Shown: positions 1-9,793, numbered from the stretch's first letter. The stretch is DNA of 64,000 nt from Litoribacillus peritrichatus (GCF_039537985.1 NZ_BAABBN010000007.1:620001-684000); one strand, 5' to 3'. A program made the numbers and translations. The notes: generated by a model not told the origin, from the sequence alone.

Positions 1-1
1 G

Positions 2-1837
2 GTGAAAGAGCTGTTGGAAAACAGCATAGATGCCGGCTCTACGCGTGTTGATATCGACGTTGAGCAAGGCGGTGTTAAGTTAATCCGAATTCGGGATGAC
101 GGACGAGGCGTGGTCAAAGAGGATTTGGCGTTGGCGTTGTCTCGCCATGCCACCAGTAAAATTTTAGAGCTGGATGATCTGGAAGCGGTAGCGACCTTGG
201 GGTTCCGAGGCGAGGCCTTGGCCAGTATCAGTTCGGTCTCGCGGTTGACCATGTCTTCTCGTCATCAGGACAGTGACGAGGGTTGGCAGGTGTCGGTAGA
301 GGGGCAGGATATGACGCCTCAGGTTAAGCCGACGGCCCATAACGTAGGCACTACCGTAGAGGTCCGTGATTTATTTTTTAATACGCCGGCGCGCCGTAAA
401 TTTTTAAGAAAAGAAAAGACCGAGTTTGGTCACTTGGAAGAAGTAGTGAAACGCATCGCGCTGAGTCGGTTTGATGTTGGAATTTCTCTTAAACATAATC
501 AACGTATCATTCACAGCTTAAGGCCTGCGTCCTCGGAACAGGAGAAGGCTCGTCGGGTCGCAGGGGTTTGTGGGCCTGCGTTTATTCAGAATTCAGTGAC
601 GGTGAATGTTGAAGTTGGCGAGTTAAAGCTTTGGGGTTGGGTGGGTTTGCCGACGTTTTCCCGAAGCCAGTCGGATCTTCAGTATTTCTTTGTGAATGGT
701 CGGGTGATTCGGGATAAGTTAGTAGCGCACGCCATTCGGCAAGCCTATCGGGATGTTTTATACAGTGGGCGACACCCTGCTTTCGTGCTTTATTTGGAGC
801 TTGATCCGGCCACAGTTGATGTGAATGTGCACCCGACTAAACACGAAGTGCGCTTTCGTGACTCCAGAATGGTTCATGACTTTCTGTTTCGAAGCTTGCA
901 CCGAGCTTTGGCGGAAGTGACCCCGGATGACCAAAAGCCCACAGCGAGCAGTGACTCATTGACCGGGTCAGTTGAGAACAGTTATGCGTCTGCAACGCCT
1001 CAGGCCAGTGGTTTGTCGGCCGGTGTGTTTGCTGGCCAAAACGCGATGAGTTTTAATGCGCCCTCGCCAGCAGGCCAGGTTCAGGAGCATATGGCCGTTT
1101 ATGGCGATTTACATCAGGGGGCTTCGTATCAGGGCGGTCAAGGTTTGCCTGGTGGCTCGCTGTCGGACGGCCGTTTGGCGGCCAATCCGGGAGTTGTGTC
1201 CTCCTCGGTCGCCAGGCAGGAAATAACCGAGTTAACCGGTTCAGATAAGGATGTGCCGCCGCTGGGTTATGCGGTGGCTCAGTTACACGGTGTTTACATT
1301 CTTGCTCAAAACAGTGAGGGCATGGTGGTCGTGGATATGCATGCCGCTCATGAACGAATTACTTATGAGCGTATGAAAGTGGCCTATAACGAACAAGGCA
1401 TTCAGGCTCAGCCTTTGTTGGTGCCCATATCCATGGCGGTGAGTTCAAAAGAGGCCGATTGTGCAGAACAGAACGAGGAGGTGTTTAAGTCTTTTGGCAT
1501 CACCTTGGAGCGAATTGGTCCTGAAACCTTGGCGATACGGCAAGTCCCTGTTTTGTTAAGAAATGCAAAAATTGAACAACTGGTTAGTGATGTTCTCTCA
1601 GATGTGATTGAATACGGAATTAGTGATAGAATAGCCGCCCAAGCAAATGAAGTGTTGGCTACCATGGCTTGTCATGGCGCCGTTCGGGCGAACAGACAGT
1701 TGACGATTCCTGAGATGAACGCATTGTTGCGAGATATGGAAGCCACTGAACGCAGCGGGCAGTGCAATCATGGTCGTCCTACTTGGACAAGTTTATCCAT
1801 GGGTGATCTTGATAAATTATTTTTACGTGGTCGATGA
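2..1837 (+). CDS. mutL: DNA mismatch repair protein MutL (5' end cut by the window)
   Basis: MutL couples mismatch recognition by MutS to strand incision. The N-terminus lies outside the window: the first codons read VKELLENSIDAG, the GHKL ATPase motif I that normally lies about 30 residues in. DDGRG, HATSKI and GFRGEALASISS complete the ATP-binding site. A low-complexity Ser/Gly/Gln linker (about residues 310-410) joins the C-terminal dimerisation domain. There DMHAAHERITYE matches the metal-dependent endonuclease motif DQHAx2Ex4E with Met for Gln, followed by ACHGAVRAN and CNHGRP. This suggests a nicking MutL as in bacteria without MutH. miaA follows 89 bp downstream. Confidence 0.97.
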   Translation: MKELLENSIDAGSTRVDIDVEQGGVKLIRIRDDGRGVVKEDLALALSRHATSKILELDDLEAVATLGFRGEALASISSVSRLTMSSRHQDSDEGWQVSVEGQDMTPQVKPTAHNVGTTVEVRDLFFNTPARRKFLRKEKTEFGHLEEVVKRIALSRFDVGISLKHNQRIIHSLRPASSEQEKARRVAGVCGPAFIQNSVTVNVEVGELKLWGWVGLPTFSRSQSDLQYFFVNGRVIRDKLVAHAIRQAYRDVLYSGRHPAFVLYLELDPATVDVNVHPTKHEVRFRDSRMVHDFLFRSLHRALAEVTPDDQKPTASSDSLTGSVENSYASATPQASGLSAGVFAGQNAMSFNAPSPAGQVQEHMAVYGDLHQGASYQGGQGLPGGSLSDGRLAANPGVVSSSVARQEITELTGSDKDVPPLGYAVAQLHGVYILAQNSEGMVVVDMHAAHERITYERMKVAYNEQGIQAQPLLVPISMAVSSKEADCAEQNEEVFKSFGITLERIGPETLAIRQVPVLLRNAKIEQLVSDVLSDVIEYGISDRIAAQANEVLATMACHGAVRANRQLTIPEMNALLRDMEATERSGQCNHGRPTWTSLSMGDLDKLFLRGR

Positions 1838-1926
1838 ATAGCATCAGATTATTGATCTGTTTATTAGTATGTTTATTCCATTAAATGCCGTTTTAATCAT
1901 TGTTAATTAATAAAGGTAATCTTGCC

Positions 1927-2886
1927 TTGCAGCACCAAAGTAAGTATCCGTCGATTTGGTTAATGGGGCCGACGGCCGCAGGAAAAACCGATTTGGCTGT
2001 GGAGTTGGTTCAGCGCTGTAATTGCGAAATTATAAGTGTCGATTCCGCACTGATATATAAAGGGATGGACATAGGTACTGCGAAGCCGGGTAAAGAGGTG
2101 TTGGAGAAAGCGCCACATCGATTGATAGACATTTGTGATCCGTCTGAAAGCTATTCTGCCGCTGAGTTTCGCAATGATGCTTTAGATGCTATGGCTGAAA
2201 TACGTCAAAAAGGCAAAATCCCTTTGTTGGTTGGTGGTACTATGATGTACTACAAAGTGTTAAGGGATGGGATTGCAGACTTGCCCGAAGCGGATGAAAC
2301 GATTCGTCAGCGCTTATTGAATGAAGCAAATGAACATGGTTGGCAACCGCTTCATGACCGGCTTAGGCAGATAGATCCGGTTTCCGCTGAAAGAATACAC
2401 CCTAATGACCCCCAGCGTTTGCAGCGGGCATTGGAGGTTCATGAACTGACGGGCAAAACCCTTACTGAGTTATGGGCTGAACAAAAACGAGACGTGCAAC
2501 AAAATTCACCTTACCGAGAGCTGAATTTGGCTGTTGCACCAGTAGAACGAAAGGTTCTGCATGAGCGAATTGAGCAAAGATTTCGCATCATGCTGGAACA
2601 AGGCTTCTTAAATGAGGTCGAACAACTACGAGAACGCAATGATTTGCATCTAGCCATGCCTGCCATTCGTTCAGTGGGTTATCGCCAAGCCTGGCAATAT
2701 CTTGATGGTGACTTCGATTACGAAGAAATGGTCAATCGGGGGATATTTGCAACCCGGCAGTTGGCGAAAAGGCAAATAACCTGGCTTAGAAGTTGGCAAG
2801 AGCTGGAATGGTTGGACTCATTGAATCCTGCTTTAATTCCTGAAACTGTCAGAAAAGTGCAGGAATTTATTGAAATAGCAGACTAA
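1927..2886 (+). CDS. miaA: tRNA dimethylallyltransferase MiaA
   Basis: Transfers a dimethylallyl group to A37 of tRNAs reading UNN codons, the first step of ms2i6A synthesis. The Walker A loop GPTAAGKT, DSALIYKGMDIGTAKP and the PHRLID segment are typical of the family. I chose TTG at 1927 because AAAGGT (1912-1917) lies at Shine-Dalgarno distance and the resulting 319 residues fit the family; the frame is also open from TTG 1900. No ATG is available near the N-terminus, so a weak start codon seems real. It lies between mutL and hfq, the conserved gammaproteobacterial order. Confidence 0.95.
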   Translation: MQHQSKYPSIWLMGPTAAGKTDLAVELVQRCNCEIISVDSALIYKGMDIGTAKPGKEVLEKAPHRLIDICDPSESYSAAEFRNDALDAMAEIRQKGKIPLLVGGTMMYYKVLRDGIADLPEADETIRQRLLNEANEHGWQPLHDRLRQIDPVSAERIHPNDPQRLQRALEVHELTGKTLTELWAEQKRDVQQNSPYRELNLAVAPVERKVLHERIEQRFRIMLEQGFLNEVEQLRERNDLHLAMPAIRSVGYRQAWQYLDGDFDYEEMVNRGIFATRQLAKRQITWLRSWQELEWLDSLNPALIPETVRKVQEFIEIAD

Positions 2887-3011
2887 TTTTTACGTTGAAG
2901 TTGTCAATTTTAAAAAACTAGTCTGAACTTTGTGAATCGGTTGGTAATAGGCAATCAGTACTTTTTGGATTGAATGCAATAATTAAAACAACCTCTTAAG
3001 GAGAATTCGTA

Positions 3012-3263
3012 ATGTCAAAAGGGCACTCTTTACAAGACCCTTATTTAAATGTGCTTCGTAAAGAACGCATACCAGTATCTATCTTTTTGGTAAATGGTAT
3101 TAAATTGCAGGGGCAGATCGAATCATTTGACCAGTTCGTAATTTTATTAAAGAACACGGTCAGTCAAATGGTTTATAAGCACGCGATTTCGACCATTGTT
3201 CCAGCTCGAAATGTTCGTTTACCTCAGCAAGATGTCGCTGAGAAAGACGGCGCTGAAGCTTAA
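3012..3263 (+). CDS. hfq: RNA chaperone Hfq
   Basis: An 83-residue Sm-like protein that forms a hexamer and pairs small RNAs with mRNAs. The Sm1 region (SLQDPYLNVLRKERI) carries Gln8 and Asp9 and the Sm2 motif YKHA carries Tyr55/Lys56/His57, the proximal RNA-binding residues. A strong Shine-Dalgarno site (AAGGAG, 2998-3003) precedes the ATG. Its presence matters for the two small RNA genes predicted near 26.4 and 34.7 kb. In Pseudomonas Hfq acts with Crc on A-rich targets, titrated by CrcZ; Crc itself is not in this window. Confidence 0.98.
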   Translation: MSKGHSLQDPYLNVLRKERIPVSIFLVNGIKLQGQIESFDQFVILLKNTVSQMVYKHAISTIVPARNVRLPQQDVAEKDGAEA

Positions 3264-3347
3264 TCGATTTATTTTTGGTTCTCTGAGTGCTTGGCTTGAA
3301 ATCCAGTCGGGTACTTTGTCGTGTTCCGAATTTGATCGTAGTTGACT

Positions 3348-3370
3348 AAAGCACTTGTTGAGAGTGCTTT
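3348..3370 (+). other. Hairpin between hfq and hflX
   Basis: AAAGCACT and AGTGCTTT form a perfect 8-bp stem with a 7-nt loop, 24 bases before the hflX start. No T-run follows, so it is a poor terminator; it could be a processing or stability element of the hfq-hflX mRNA. Confidence 0.4.
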
Positions 3371-3394
3371 GTCGTATGTGTGTCGGGAGGCCGA

Positions 3395-4705
3395 TTGTTA
3401 TTTGAACGTCCCGAAGGTGGTGAGCTGGCCGTATTGGTTCACCTAGACTTCACAAGTGAAAACAACTCTGATGACGTGGATGAATTTCAGGATTTGGTGG
3501 ATTCCGCCGGTGCTGAAACTGCTTGCCTGATAAGAGGGTCTAGAAAACAGCCTAGTTCCAAATTCTTTGTCGGGGCAGGAAAGTTAGAAGAGATTAAACA
3601 AGCAATTCAACTTCATGAAGCTGAGATGGTGATTTTTAATCATGCATTGAGGCCCAGCCAAGAACGTAACCTAGAAGCCGAATTTCAATGTCGGGTGCTT
3701 GATCGAACAACCCTTATTCTGGATATTTTTGCTCAACGAGCGCGTACCTATGAAGGTAAACTTCAAGTGGAGCTTGCTCAGTTACAGCATATGTCGACAC
3801 GCTTGATTCGAGGTTGGACTCACCTTGAACGCCAGAAAGGCGGGATAGGCATGCGAGGCCCTGGGGAAACTCAGCTGGAATCGGATCGCCGATTGTTGAG
3901 AGATCGGGTGAAAACCATCCAGAAGCGTCTCGGTAAGGTGCGTCAGCAGCGCGATCAGGGCCGTAAGGCACGAAAAAGATCATCAGTTCCTACCATCTCT
4001 ATCGTGGGTTATACCAACGCAGGTAAATCGACGTTGTTCAACGCGCTGACTGATTCGGATGTGTATGCAGCGGATCAGTTGTTTGCAACATTGGACCCTA
4101 CCTTGCGGCGAATTACTTTGCCGAGCGCCGGGCCTGTTGTGCTTGCAGATACGGTGGGTTTTATTAAAGACCTGCCTCACAAGTTAGTGCAGGCATTTCG
4201 TGCTACATTGGAAGAAACCTGTGAAGCGGACTTGTTGTTGCATGTCGTGGATGCCAGTGATCAACAGCGGTATGACAACATTGAGCAAGTAGATGCGGTG
4301 TTGAAAGAGATTGATGCGCATGAAATCCCATGTTTACAGGTGTTTAATAAGATTGACTGCCTGAGCAATGCAGAGCCCAGGGTCGAGCGAGACGACCAAG
4401 GGCGGCCTATTCGTGTTTGGCTGACGGCCAAAGAAGAGCGTGGTTTTGATGGCTTGCTTGAAGCCTTGGGTGAGCTGTTGGCGGACGATGTGTTCAAAGG
4501 CACTTGGGTGATTGAGCATGTTAATGCTGGCGTTCGAGCTAAGCTTTATGAGCTTGATTTGTTGCAGCATGAGTCCTTCGATGAGCAAGGCCGCTATGTG
4601 CTGGATGTCTTGGGGCCGAAATCAGACTTGTTGAAAGTTTTGAAGCAGTCTGGGGTGGACCCAAAGGGGTATTTGCCTGAAGACGAAAAAGAAGATTGGG
4701 AGTAA
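3395..4705 (+). CDS. hflX: Ribosome-associated GTPase HflX
   Basis: HflX binds the 50S subunit and splits or rescues stalled ribosomes under stress. The N-terminal HflX domain starts LLFERPEGGELAVLVHLDF, then a helical linker with GGIGMRGPGETQLE, then the G domain with GYTNAGKST (G1), DTVGF (G3) and NKID (G4). I prefer TTG at 3395: GGGAGG (3384-3389) sits just upstream and the protein then begins as in homologues; GTG at 3380 is the alternative. The 436-residue product has usual length. The gene lies in the hfq-hflX-hflK-hflC order. Confidence 0.95.
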   Translation: MLFERPEGGELAVLVHLDFTSENNSDDVDEFQDLVDSAGAETACLIRGSRKQPSSKFFVGAGKLEEIKQAIQLHEAEMVIFNHALRPSQERNLEAEFQCRVLDRTTLILDIFAQRARTYEGKLQVELAQLQHMSTRLIRGWTHLERQKGGIGMRGPGETQLESDRRLLRDRVKTIQKRLGKVRQQRDQGRKARKRSSVPTISIVGYTNAGKSTLFNALTDSDVYAADQLFATLDPTLRRITLPSAGPVVLADTVGFIKDLPHKLVQAFRATLEETCEADLLLHVVDASDQQRYDNIEQVDAVLKEIDAHEIPCLQVFNKIDCLSNAEPRVERDDQGRPIRVWLTAKEERGFDGLLEALGELLADDVFKGTWVIEHVNAGVRAKLYELDLLQHESFDEQGRYVLDVLGPKSDLLKVLKQSGVDPKGYLPEDEKEDWE

Positions 4706-4785
4706 ATTGAAATATTTACTTACATTTATGGTGCGTAATTAGGTACACTTTTGCGCTGTTTTTGGAACTTTAATGGAGTGTCGAC

Positions 4786-5937
4786 ATGGCCTGGAACGAG
4801 CCGGGTGGCAATAATCAGGACCCTTGGGGTGGCCGTCGTGGAAATGATGGTCCGCCCGATCTGGATCAAGTAATTAAGAAAGCAATGGATAAAATGGGTG
4901 GTTTGTTTGGCAGTAAACCGCCAGCGGGCAACTCAGGTGGTGGCTTTGGCCCTATCGTTGTGATTGCTTTGATCATTGGTGTATTGGCTGCGCTTTATGA
5001 TTCGGTCAATATTATTGATCAGCGTGAGCAAGCGGTCGTACTTAGATTAGGTAAGTATTACGAAACGCTTGGGCCGGGTTTGCAATTTAAGTTGCCATTG
5101 ATCGATACCTTGATCAAAGAAAACGTGACCCGAGTTCAGTCTAAATCACTGAAAAGTAAAATGTTGACGGAAGACGAGAATATCGTTGATGTGGCAATTT
5201 CTGTTCAGTATGTGATCAGTGATGTCAAAGACTATGTGCTGAATGTACGTGATCCGCAAAGCAGTTTGGTTCAGGCGGCAGAAAGTGCGCTTCGTCATGA
5301 AGTGGGTTCTTCTGAAATGCACTTTGTGTTGACGGAAGGGCGTGAGTCGTTGGCGTCTGAAGTGCATGCTCGTACTCAGAAGTATCTGGATTCTTACGGC
5401 ATTGGTTTGACCGTCAGTAAGGTCAACCTGGAAGGCGCGCATGCGCCGGAAGAAGTACAGGATGCCTTTTTGGATGTAACCAAAGCCAGAGAAGATGAGG
5501 TTCGCCTTCGTAACGAAGCGGAAACCTATGCTAACGGGATCATTCCTGAAGCCCGTGGTCAGGCGCAGCGTCAATTGGAAGAGGCCAATGCTTATAAAGA
5601 GCAAGTGGTGGCTCAGGCAATTGGTGAGGCTTCCCGTTTTGAGCAGCTGTTGGTTGAGTATCAGCGATCTCCAGAGGTTACTCGTGAGCGTATGTACATT
5701 GATGCGGTTCAGGGTGTGCTGGCAAAAACGCCTAAAGTGCTGATGGATGTCGAAGGCGGCAATAACATGATGTATCTGCCTTTGGATAAGATCGTTGGCA
5801 ACCGTGTTAGTGATTCCGTTTCTGAATCTGGCGGTCAACACTTAACGGCTTCTGATCTGGATAAGGTAACTCGCCAGGTTATGGATGAAATTCGTCAGCG
5901 TCAACCAAGTATCCGTAGAACAAGGGAGGCTAGATAA
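4786..5937 (+). CDS. hflK: FtsH-modulating membrane protein HflK
   Basis: HflK and HflC form the SPFH-family cage around the FtsH protease in the inner membrane. This 383-residue protein has a Gly/Asp/Pro-rich cytoplasmic N-terminus, one transmembrane segment (about residues 55-75, IVVIALIIGVLAALY) and a periplasmic SPFH/band-7 domain beginning with REQAVVLRLGKY, ending in a long charged helix. The stop codon overlaps the hflC start by one base (TAATG), indicating translational coupling. Confidence 0.97.
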   Translation: MAWNEPGGNNQDPWGGRRGNDGPPDLDQVIKKAMDKMGGLFGSKPPAGNSGGGFGPIVVIALIIGVLAALYDSVNIIDQREQAVVLRLGKYYETLGPGLQFKLPLIDTLIKENVTRVQSKSLKSKMLTEDENIVDVAISVQYVISDVKDYVLNVRDPQSSLVQAAESALRHEVGSSEMHFVLTEGRESLASEVHARTQKYLDSYGIGLTVSKVNLEGAHAPEEVQDAFLDVTKAREDEVRLRNEAETYANGIIPEARGQAQRQLEEANAYKEQVVAQAIGEASRFEQLLVEYQRSPEVTRERMYIDAVQGVLAKTPKVLMDVEGGNNMMYLPLDKIVGNRVSDSVSESGGQHLTASDLDKVTRQVMDEIRQRQPSIRRTREAR

Positions 5938-6809
5938 TGTCGTCAAAAGGTTTATTTGCTTCAATCTTTGTTTTGCTTTTGTTAGTTGTGGCAGCAAACT
6001 CGCTGTTTATCATCAAGGAAACGGAACGCGGTGTTTTGCTTAAGTTTGGTGAAGTGGTTGATGAAAACCTGAAGCCTGGACTTCATGCAAAGATTCCTTT
6101 GGTTCATAAAGTTCGCAAGTTTGAGGCGCGAGTTCTGACTTTGGACTACAACCCTCAGTCTTACTTAACTCAGGATAAGAAGCCGCTGATTGTGGATTCG
6201 TTTGTTAAGTGGCGTATCAAGGATGTATCCAAATATTATACGGCCACATCGGGTGAAGAGATTTCTGCTTCTCGACTGCTTGCGTCTCGCGTGGATGATG
6301 GTCTCCGTCGTCAGTTCGCACAACGTACGGTTCACGAGGTGATTTCTGGCCAGCGTGATGAGTTGATGCAGGATCTGACCAAGTCGCTGAACCAAGTTGT
6401 ACTGGCTGATATCGGTGTCGAATTGCTGGATATTCGTGTGAAGGGTATTGAATTGCCTGAGCGTGTAAACGAAGACGTTTATAAGCGGATGCGAAGTGAG
6501 CGTAATCGTGAGGCAAGAGAGTATCGTTCTCGTGGTCGCGAGTTGGCTGAAGGTATCAGAGCAGATGCGGATCGTCGTCAGATAATTATTAAAGCCAATG
6601 CCTATCGTGATGCTGAAAAGCTGCGTGGTGAGGGTGATGCTCAGGCGGCTAAAATTTACGCGGAAGCTTTTAATAAGGATCGCGAGTTTTATTCGTTTGT
6701 TCGCAGTTTGAAGGCGTATTCGGAAACGTTTAAGTCTGAAGGCGATGTGATGATTCTTGATTCCGACAGTGACTTCTTCAAGTACTTAGGAACTCCGAAC
6801 GCAAAATAG
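5937..6809 (+). CDS. hflC: FtsH-modulating membrane protein HflC
   Basis: Partner of HflK in the FtsH regulatory complex. One N-terminal transmembrane segment (residues 6-24) is followed by an SPFH domain starting IKETERGVLLKFGEVV and a charged helical region (RSRGRELAEGIRADADR). At 290 residues it has family length. Its ATG overlaps the hflK stop codon, and a strong terminator lies 57 bases after its stop, so it is probably the last gene of the hfq-hflX-hflKC unit. Confidence 0.97.
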   Translation: MSSKGLFASIFVLLLLVVAANSLFIIKETERGVLLKFGEVVDENLKPGLHAKIPLVHKVRKFEARVLTLDYNPQSYLTQDKKPLIVDSFVKWRIKDVSKYYTATSGEEISASRLLASRVDDGLRRQFAQRTVHEVISGQRDELMQDLTKSLNQVVLADIGVELLDIRVKGIELPERVNEDVYKRMRSERNREAREYRSRGRELAEGIRADADRRQIIIKANAYRDAEKLRGEGDAQAAKIYAEAFNKDREFYSFVRSLKAYSETFKSEGDVMILDSDSDFFKYLGTPNAK

Positions 6810-6865
6810 TCAAATGAAACGCCAATTTATTGGGGTTATTTGAAAAGTTCGTGTTATCATACCGC

Positions 6866-6893
6866 ACCGGGTCTTTAGGACCCGGTTTTTTTG
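6866..6893 (+). terminator. Rho-independent terminator after hflC
   Basis: ACCGGGTC (6866-6873) pairs with GACCCGGT (6879-6886), followed by seven T. Confidence 0.9.
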
Positions 6894-6913
6894 TGTTTGT
6901 GAAAGCCTAATTT

Positions 6914-7111
6914 ATGTCGGATCAATTTCTGGAAAGTCTGATTGCTGGTTTTTGTCTTATGCTGGTTTTTGAAGGCGTGCTCCCTTTTTTGGCGCCGCAA
7001 CAGTGGCGGGAGACGGTGACGCGCATAGCTCAGGCAAACGATGCTACGATCCGTAAGATTGGATTGGGGTCAATGATTGCAGGTGTGGTTCTTCTTTATT
7101 TTCTGGTCTGA
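6914..7111 (+). CDS. Small DUF2065 family membrane protein
   Basis: A 65-residue protein with two predicted membrane helices (about residues 8-28 and 45-64) joined by a polar loop containing PQQWRETV. This matches the DUF2065 (YjeT-like) family commonly found between hflC and hisZ or purA in gammaproteobacteria. Its function is unknown. It starts 21 bases after the hflC terminator and probably heads the hisZ-purA transcript. Confidence 0.85.
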   Translation: MSDQFLESLIAGFCLMLVFEGVLPFLAPQQWRETVTRIAQANDATIRKIGLGSMIAGVVLLYFLV

Positions 7112-7157
7112 ACACCTGTGGATAATTACTTCTTAGAAAGAAGCGGGAAGTCGATTT

Positions 7158-8333
7158 ATGACGATTGCAGATCGTTGGTTGTTGCCTGAAGGCGTGGAAG
7201 ATATTCTTCCGCCGGCGGCAGAACGAATAGAAACATTACGATCGAATTTATTGGGGCTGTATCAGACTTGGGGTTTCGACCAAGTGATGCCGCCAATGAT
7301 GGAATACATAGAATCTCTGTTGACCGGCGCCGGTCATGATCTGGACACTCAAACATTTAAAGTGACGGATCAGTTGAATGGTCGTCTGATGGGGATTCGG
7401 GCAGATATTACTCCTCAGGTTGCTCGTATTGATGCACACTCTCTGGCGCGAGAAGGCGTTTCACGCTTTTGTTATGCGGGCCAGGTGTTGCATACCAAAG
7501 CAGCCAATATCATGGACACCCGTAACCCGATTCAACTGGGTGCCGAACTCTATGGTCATGCCGGCGTTGAAAGCGACTTTGAAATTATTTCTTTAATGAT
7601 CGAGTCATTGGGTGCTTCCGGTATTGATAATGTGACCTTGGATCTGGGTCATGTTGGTGTGTTTCGTCAGTTGATGATCAAGGCTGGCTTGGATAAAGAT
7701 TTAGAAACTCAATTGTTTGATATTCTGGCACGCAAAGCTTTGCCGGAACTCGAACTTTTTGTGCCTGCTCACTTTAAAAATCAGTCGCTTGGTGAAGCGG
7801 TTCGTCAGATGGCTTATGTGTGTGGTGGCCCGGAAATCATACCAAGCATTCGGGAGCTGGTAGCGCCCCTTTCTGCGGACGCAGTGGAAGCGGTGGATGA
7901 ACTGAATCAATTGGTCAGTCGCATTACTGCCCGTTATCCGAAAGTTAAATTGTACATGGATTTAAGTGAGCTGCGTGGTTATAACTACCATACGGGTATG
8001 GTGTTTGCAGCGTATAAAACGGGTGGCAGCCAGCCATTGGCATCGGGCGGCCGATACGATGAGACAGGTAAGGTGTTTGGGCGTGCGCGTCCGGCAACGG
8101 GTTTTAGCCTGAATTTACTGAAAGTCGCCGACGCGTCGGAACTGACGGTAGAAACTAGAAAGGTAATACTGGCACCGAATTCTGATGGTGAAGGCCTTTA
8201 CGAATTTATTAAGCAATTACGATCAGATGGCCATCGAGTAATTCGACAGTTAGCTGATTCTGATGTTGAGAATAGCGATGCAGTTATTGACCAGAAAGAT
8301 GGTCAGTGGTGCGTGGTTGATCGTAACGATTAA
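7158..8333 (+). CDS. hisZ: ATP phosphoribosyltransferase regulatory subunit HisZ
   Basis: HisZ is a catalytically inactive class II HisRS paralogue that activates the short form of HisG in histidine synthesis. It has the class II core (LLPEGVEDILPPAAERIE, RADITPQVARI, RGYNYHTGMVFAAY, LASGGRYD). It lacks the full anticodon-binding domain of true HisRS and has 391 residues, right for HisZ. hisG is not in this window. It lies directly upstream of purA, a common pairing. Confidence 0.95.
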   Translation: MTIADRWLLPEGVEDILPPAAERIETLRSNLLGLYQTWGFDQVMPPMMEYIESLLTGAGHDLDTQTFKVTDQLNGRLMGIRADITPQVARIDAHSLAREGVSRFCYAGQVLHTKAANIMDTRNPIQLGAELYGHAGVESDFEIISLMIESLGASGIDNVTLDLGHVGVFRQLMIKAGLDKDLETQLFDILARKALPELELFVPAHFKNQSLGEAVRQMAYVCGGPEIIPSIRELVAPLSADAVEAVDELNQLVSRITARYPKVKLYMDLSELRGYNYHTGMVFAAYKTGGSQPLASGGRYDETGKVFGRARPATGFSLNLLKVADASELTVETRKVILAPNSDGEGLYEFIKQLRSDGHRVIRQLADSDVENSDAVIDQKDGQWCVVDRND

Positions 8334-8372
8334 ATTAATCTTTGTGTTTAGCGTGGTCTAGAGAAAGTAACT

Positions 8373-9665
8373 ATGGGCAAAAATGTCGTGGTTCTAGGCA
8401 CCCAGTGGGGTGACGAAGGAAAAGGTAAAATTGTTGATCTGTTGACTGAGCAGGCAGCGGCGGTTGTTCGCTTTCAGGGCGGTCATAACGCAGGCCATAC
8501 CCTGGTGGTAAATGGCGAGAAAACGGTTTTGCACTTGATTCCTTCTGGTATCTTGCGTGAAAGTGTAACCTGCATGATCGGTAACGGGGTTGTTCTTTCG
8601 CCTGAGGCTTTGCTTAAGGAAATAGTGAAGTTAGAAGAGCAAGGTGTGCCTGTTCGTGATCGTTTGAAGATAAGCCCGGCGTGCCCGCTTATTCTTCCGT
8701 ATCACGTTGCTTTGGATCAGGCTCGTGAACTGGCTCGTGGTAGCGAAAAAATCGGTACTACCGGTCGTGGTATCGGCCCGGCTTACGAAGACAAGGTGGC
8801 TCGTCGCGGTTTGCGTCTGGGTGATCTGCAAAACGAAGAAAAGTTTGCTGAAAAGTTAAAAGAAGTACTTGAATATCATAACTTTGTTTTAACGAACTAC
8901 TACAAAGTTGATGCGTTGGACTTTGACACGGTTTTATCAGAAACATTGGAAATGGCGAAGCAGCTTACACCAATGATTGCTGATGTCACATGTTTGTTGC
9001 ACGGCTTGCGAGAGTCTGGTGCTAAGATTATGTTTGAAGGTGCTCAGGGGTCTTTGCTTGATATCGACCATGGTACTTATCCGTTCGTAACGTCTTCAAA
9101 TACAACGGCAGGTGGTACGGCAACCGGCAGTGGCTTTGGTCCTTTGTATCTGGATTACATTTTGGGCATTACTAAAGCTTATACCACACGCGTAGGTTCT
9201 GGTCCTTTCCCAACGGAATTGTTTGACGATGTAGGTGCTGGCCTGGCCGAACGTGGTCATGAATTTGGTTCAACCACGGGCCGCGCTCGTCGTTGTGGTT
9301 GGTTTGATGCCATTGCTTTGAAACACGCCATTCAGGTGAACAGTGTTTCAGGGATTTGTTTGACCAAGCTTGATGTGCTGGATGGCATGGACGAAGTGAA
9401 AGTGTGTGTTGGCTATACAAAAGCGGGCGCAGACTGCACTACTCCATTGCATGCGGACGATTATGAAGGTCTGGTGCCTGTGTACGAAACACTGCCTGGC
9501 TGGAGCGAATCGACCGTGGGTGTTAAGACACTGGAAGAATTGCCTGAGAATGCAAAAGCGTATATCGCATTTGTTGAGAAGGCCATCGGTGCGCCAATTG
9601 ACATTATTTCAACGGGCCCAGACCGAAGCGAAACCATTGTTAAGCGAGATCCATTCGACGCTTAA
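8373..9665 (+). CDS. purA: Adenylosuccinate synthetase PurA
   Basis: Catalyses GTP-dependent addition of aspartate to IMP, the first committed step to AMP. Family signatures are clear: QWGDEGKGKIVD (phosphate loop, near residue 11), GHNAGHTLV and GTTGRGIGPAYEDK. The C-terminus has STGPDRSETI. The 430 residues are full length. A strong terminator follows within five bases of the stop. Confidence 0.98.
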   Translation: MGKNVVVLGTQWGDEGKGKIVDLLTEQAAAVVRFQGGHNAGHTLVVNGEKTVLHLIPSGILRESVTCMIGNGVVLSPEALLKEIVKLEEQGVPVRDRLKISPACPLILPYHVALDQARELARGSEKIGTTGRGIGPAYEDKVARRGLRLGDLQNEEKFAEKLKEVLEYHNFVLTNYYKVDALDFDTVLSETLEMAKQLTPMIADVTCLLHGLRESGAKIMFEGAQGSLLDIDHGTYPFVTSSNTTAGGTATGSGFGPLYLDYILGITKAYTTRVGSGPFPTELFDDVGAGLAERGHEFGSTTGRARRCGWFDAIALKHAIQVNSVSGICLTKLDVLDGMDEVKVCVGYTKAGADCTTPLHADDYEGLVPVYETLPGWSESTVGVKTLEELPENAKAYIAFVEKAIGAPIDIISTGPDRSETIVKRDPFDA

Positions 9666-9670
9666 TGCGA

Positions 9671-9694
9671 AAAGGGGCTTCGGCCCCTTTTTTG
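9671..9694 (+). terminator. Rho-independent terminator after purA
   Basis: AAAGGGGC-TTCG-GCCCCTTT with a TTCG tetraloop, continuing into a T-run. Confidence 0.95.
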
Positions 9695-9793
9695 TTTGTA
9701 TTCATTTTATTCAATGTCCTTCCCTCAAGCATCCAGTAAACTGTATTAAACTCTAAGAAAAATAGCCTGATCGGGCGTAATAGGAAAATTATC

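Noticed and set aside
5146..5841. 231-codon open frame on the minus strand inside hflK
   Set aside because: It lies wholly antisense to a conserved gene, has no family features and an Arg/Phe/His-rich composition typical of shadow frames.
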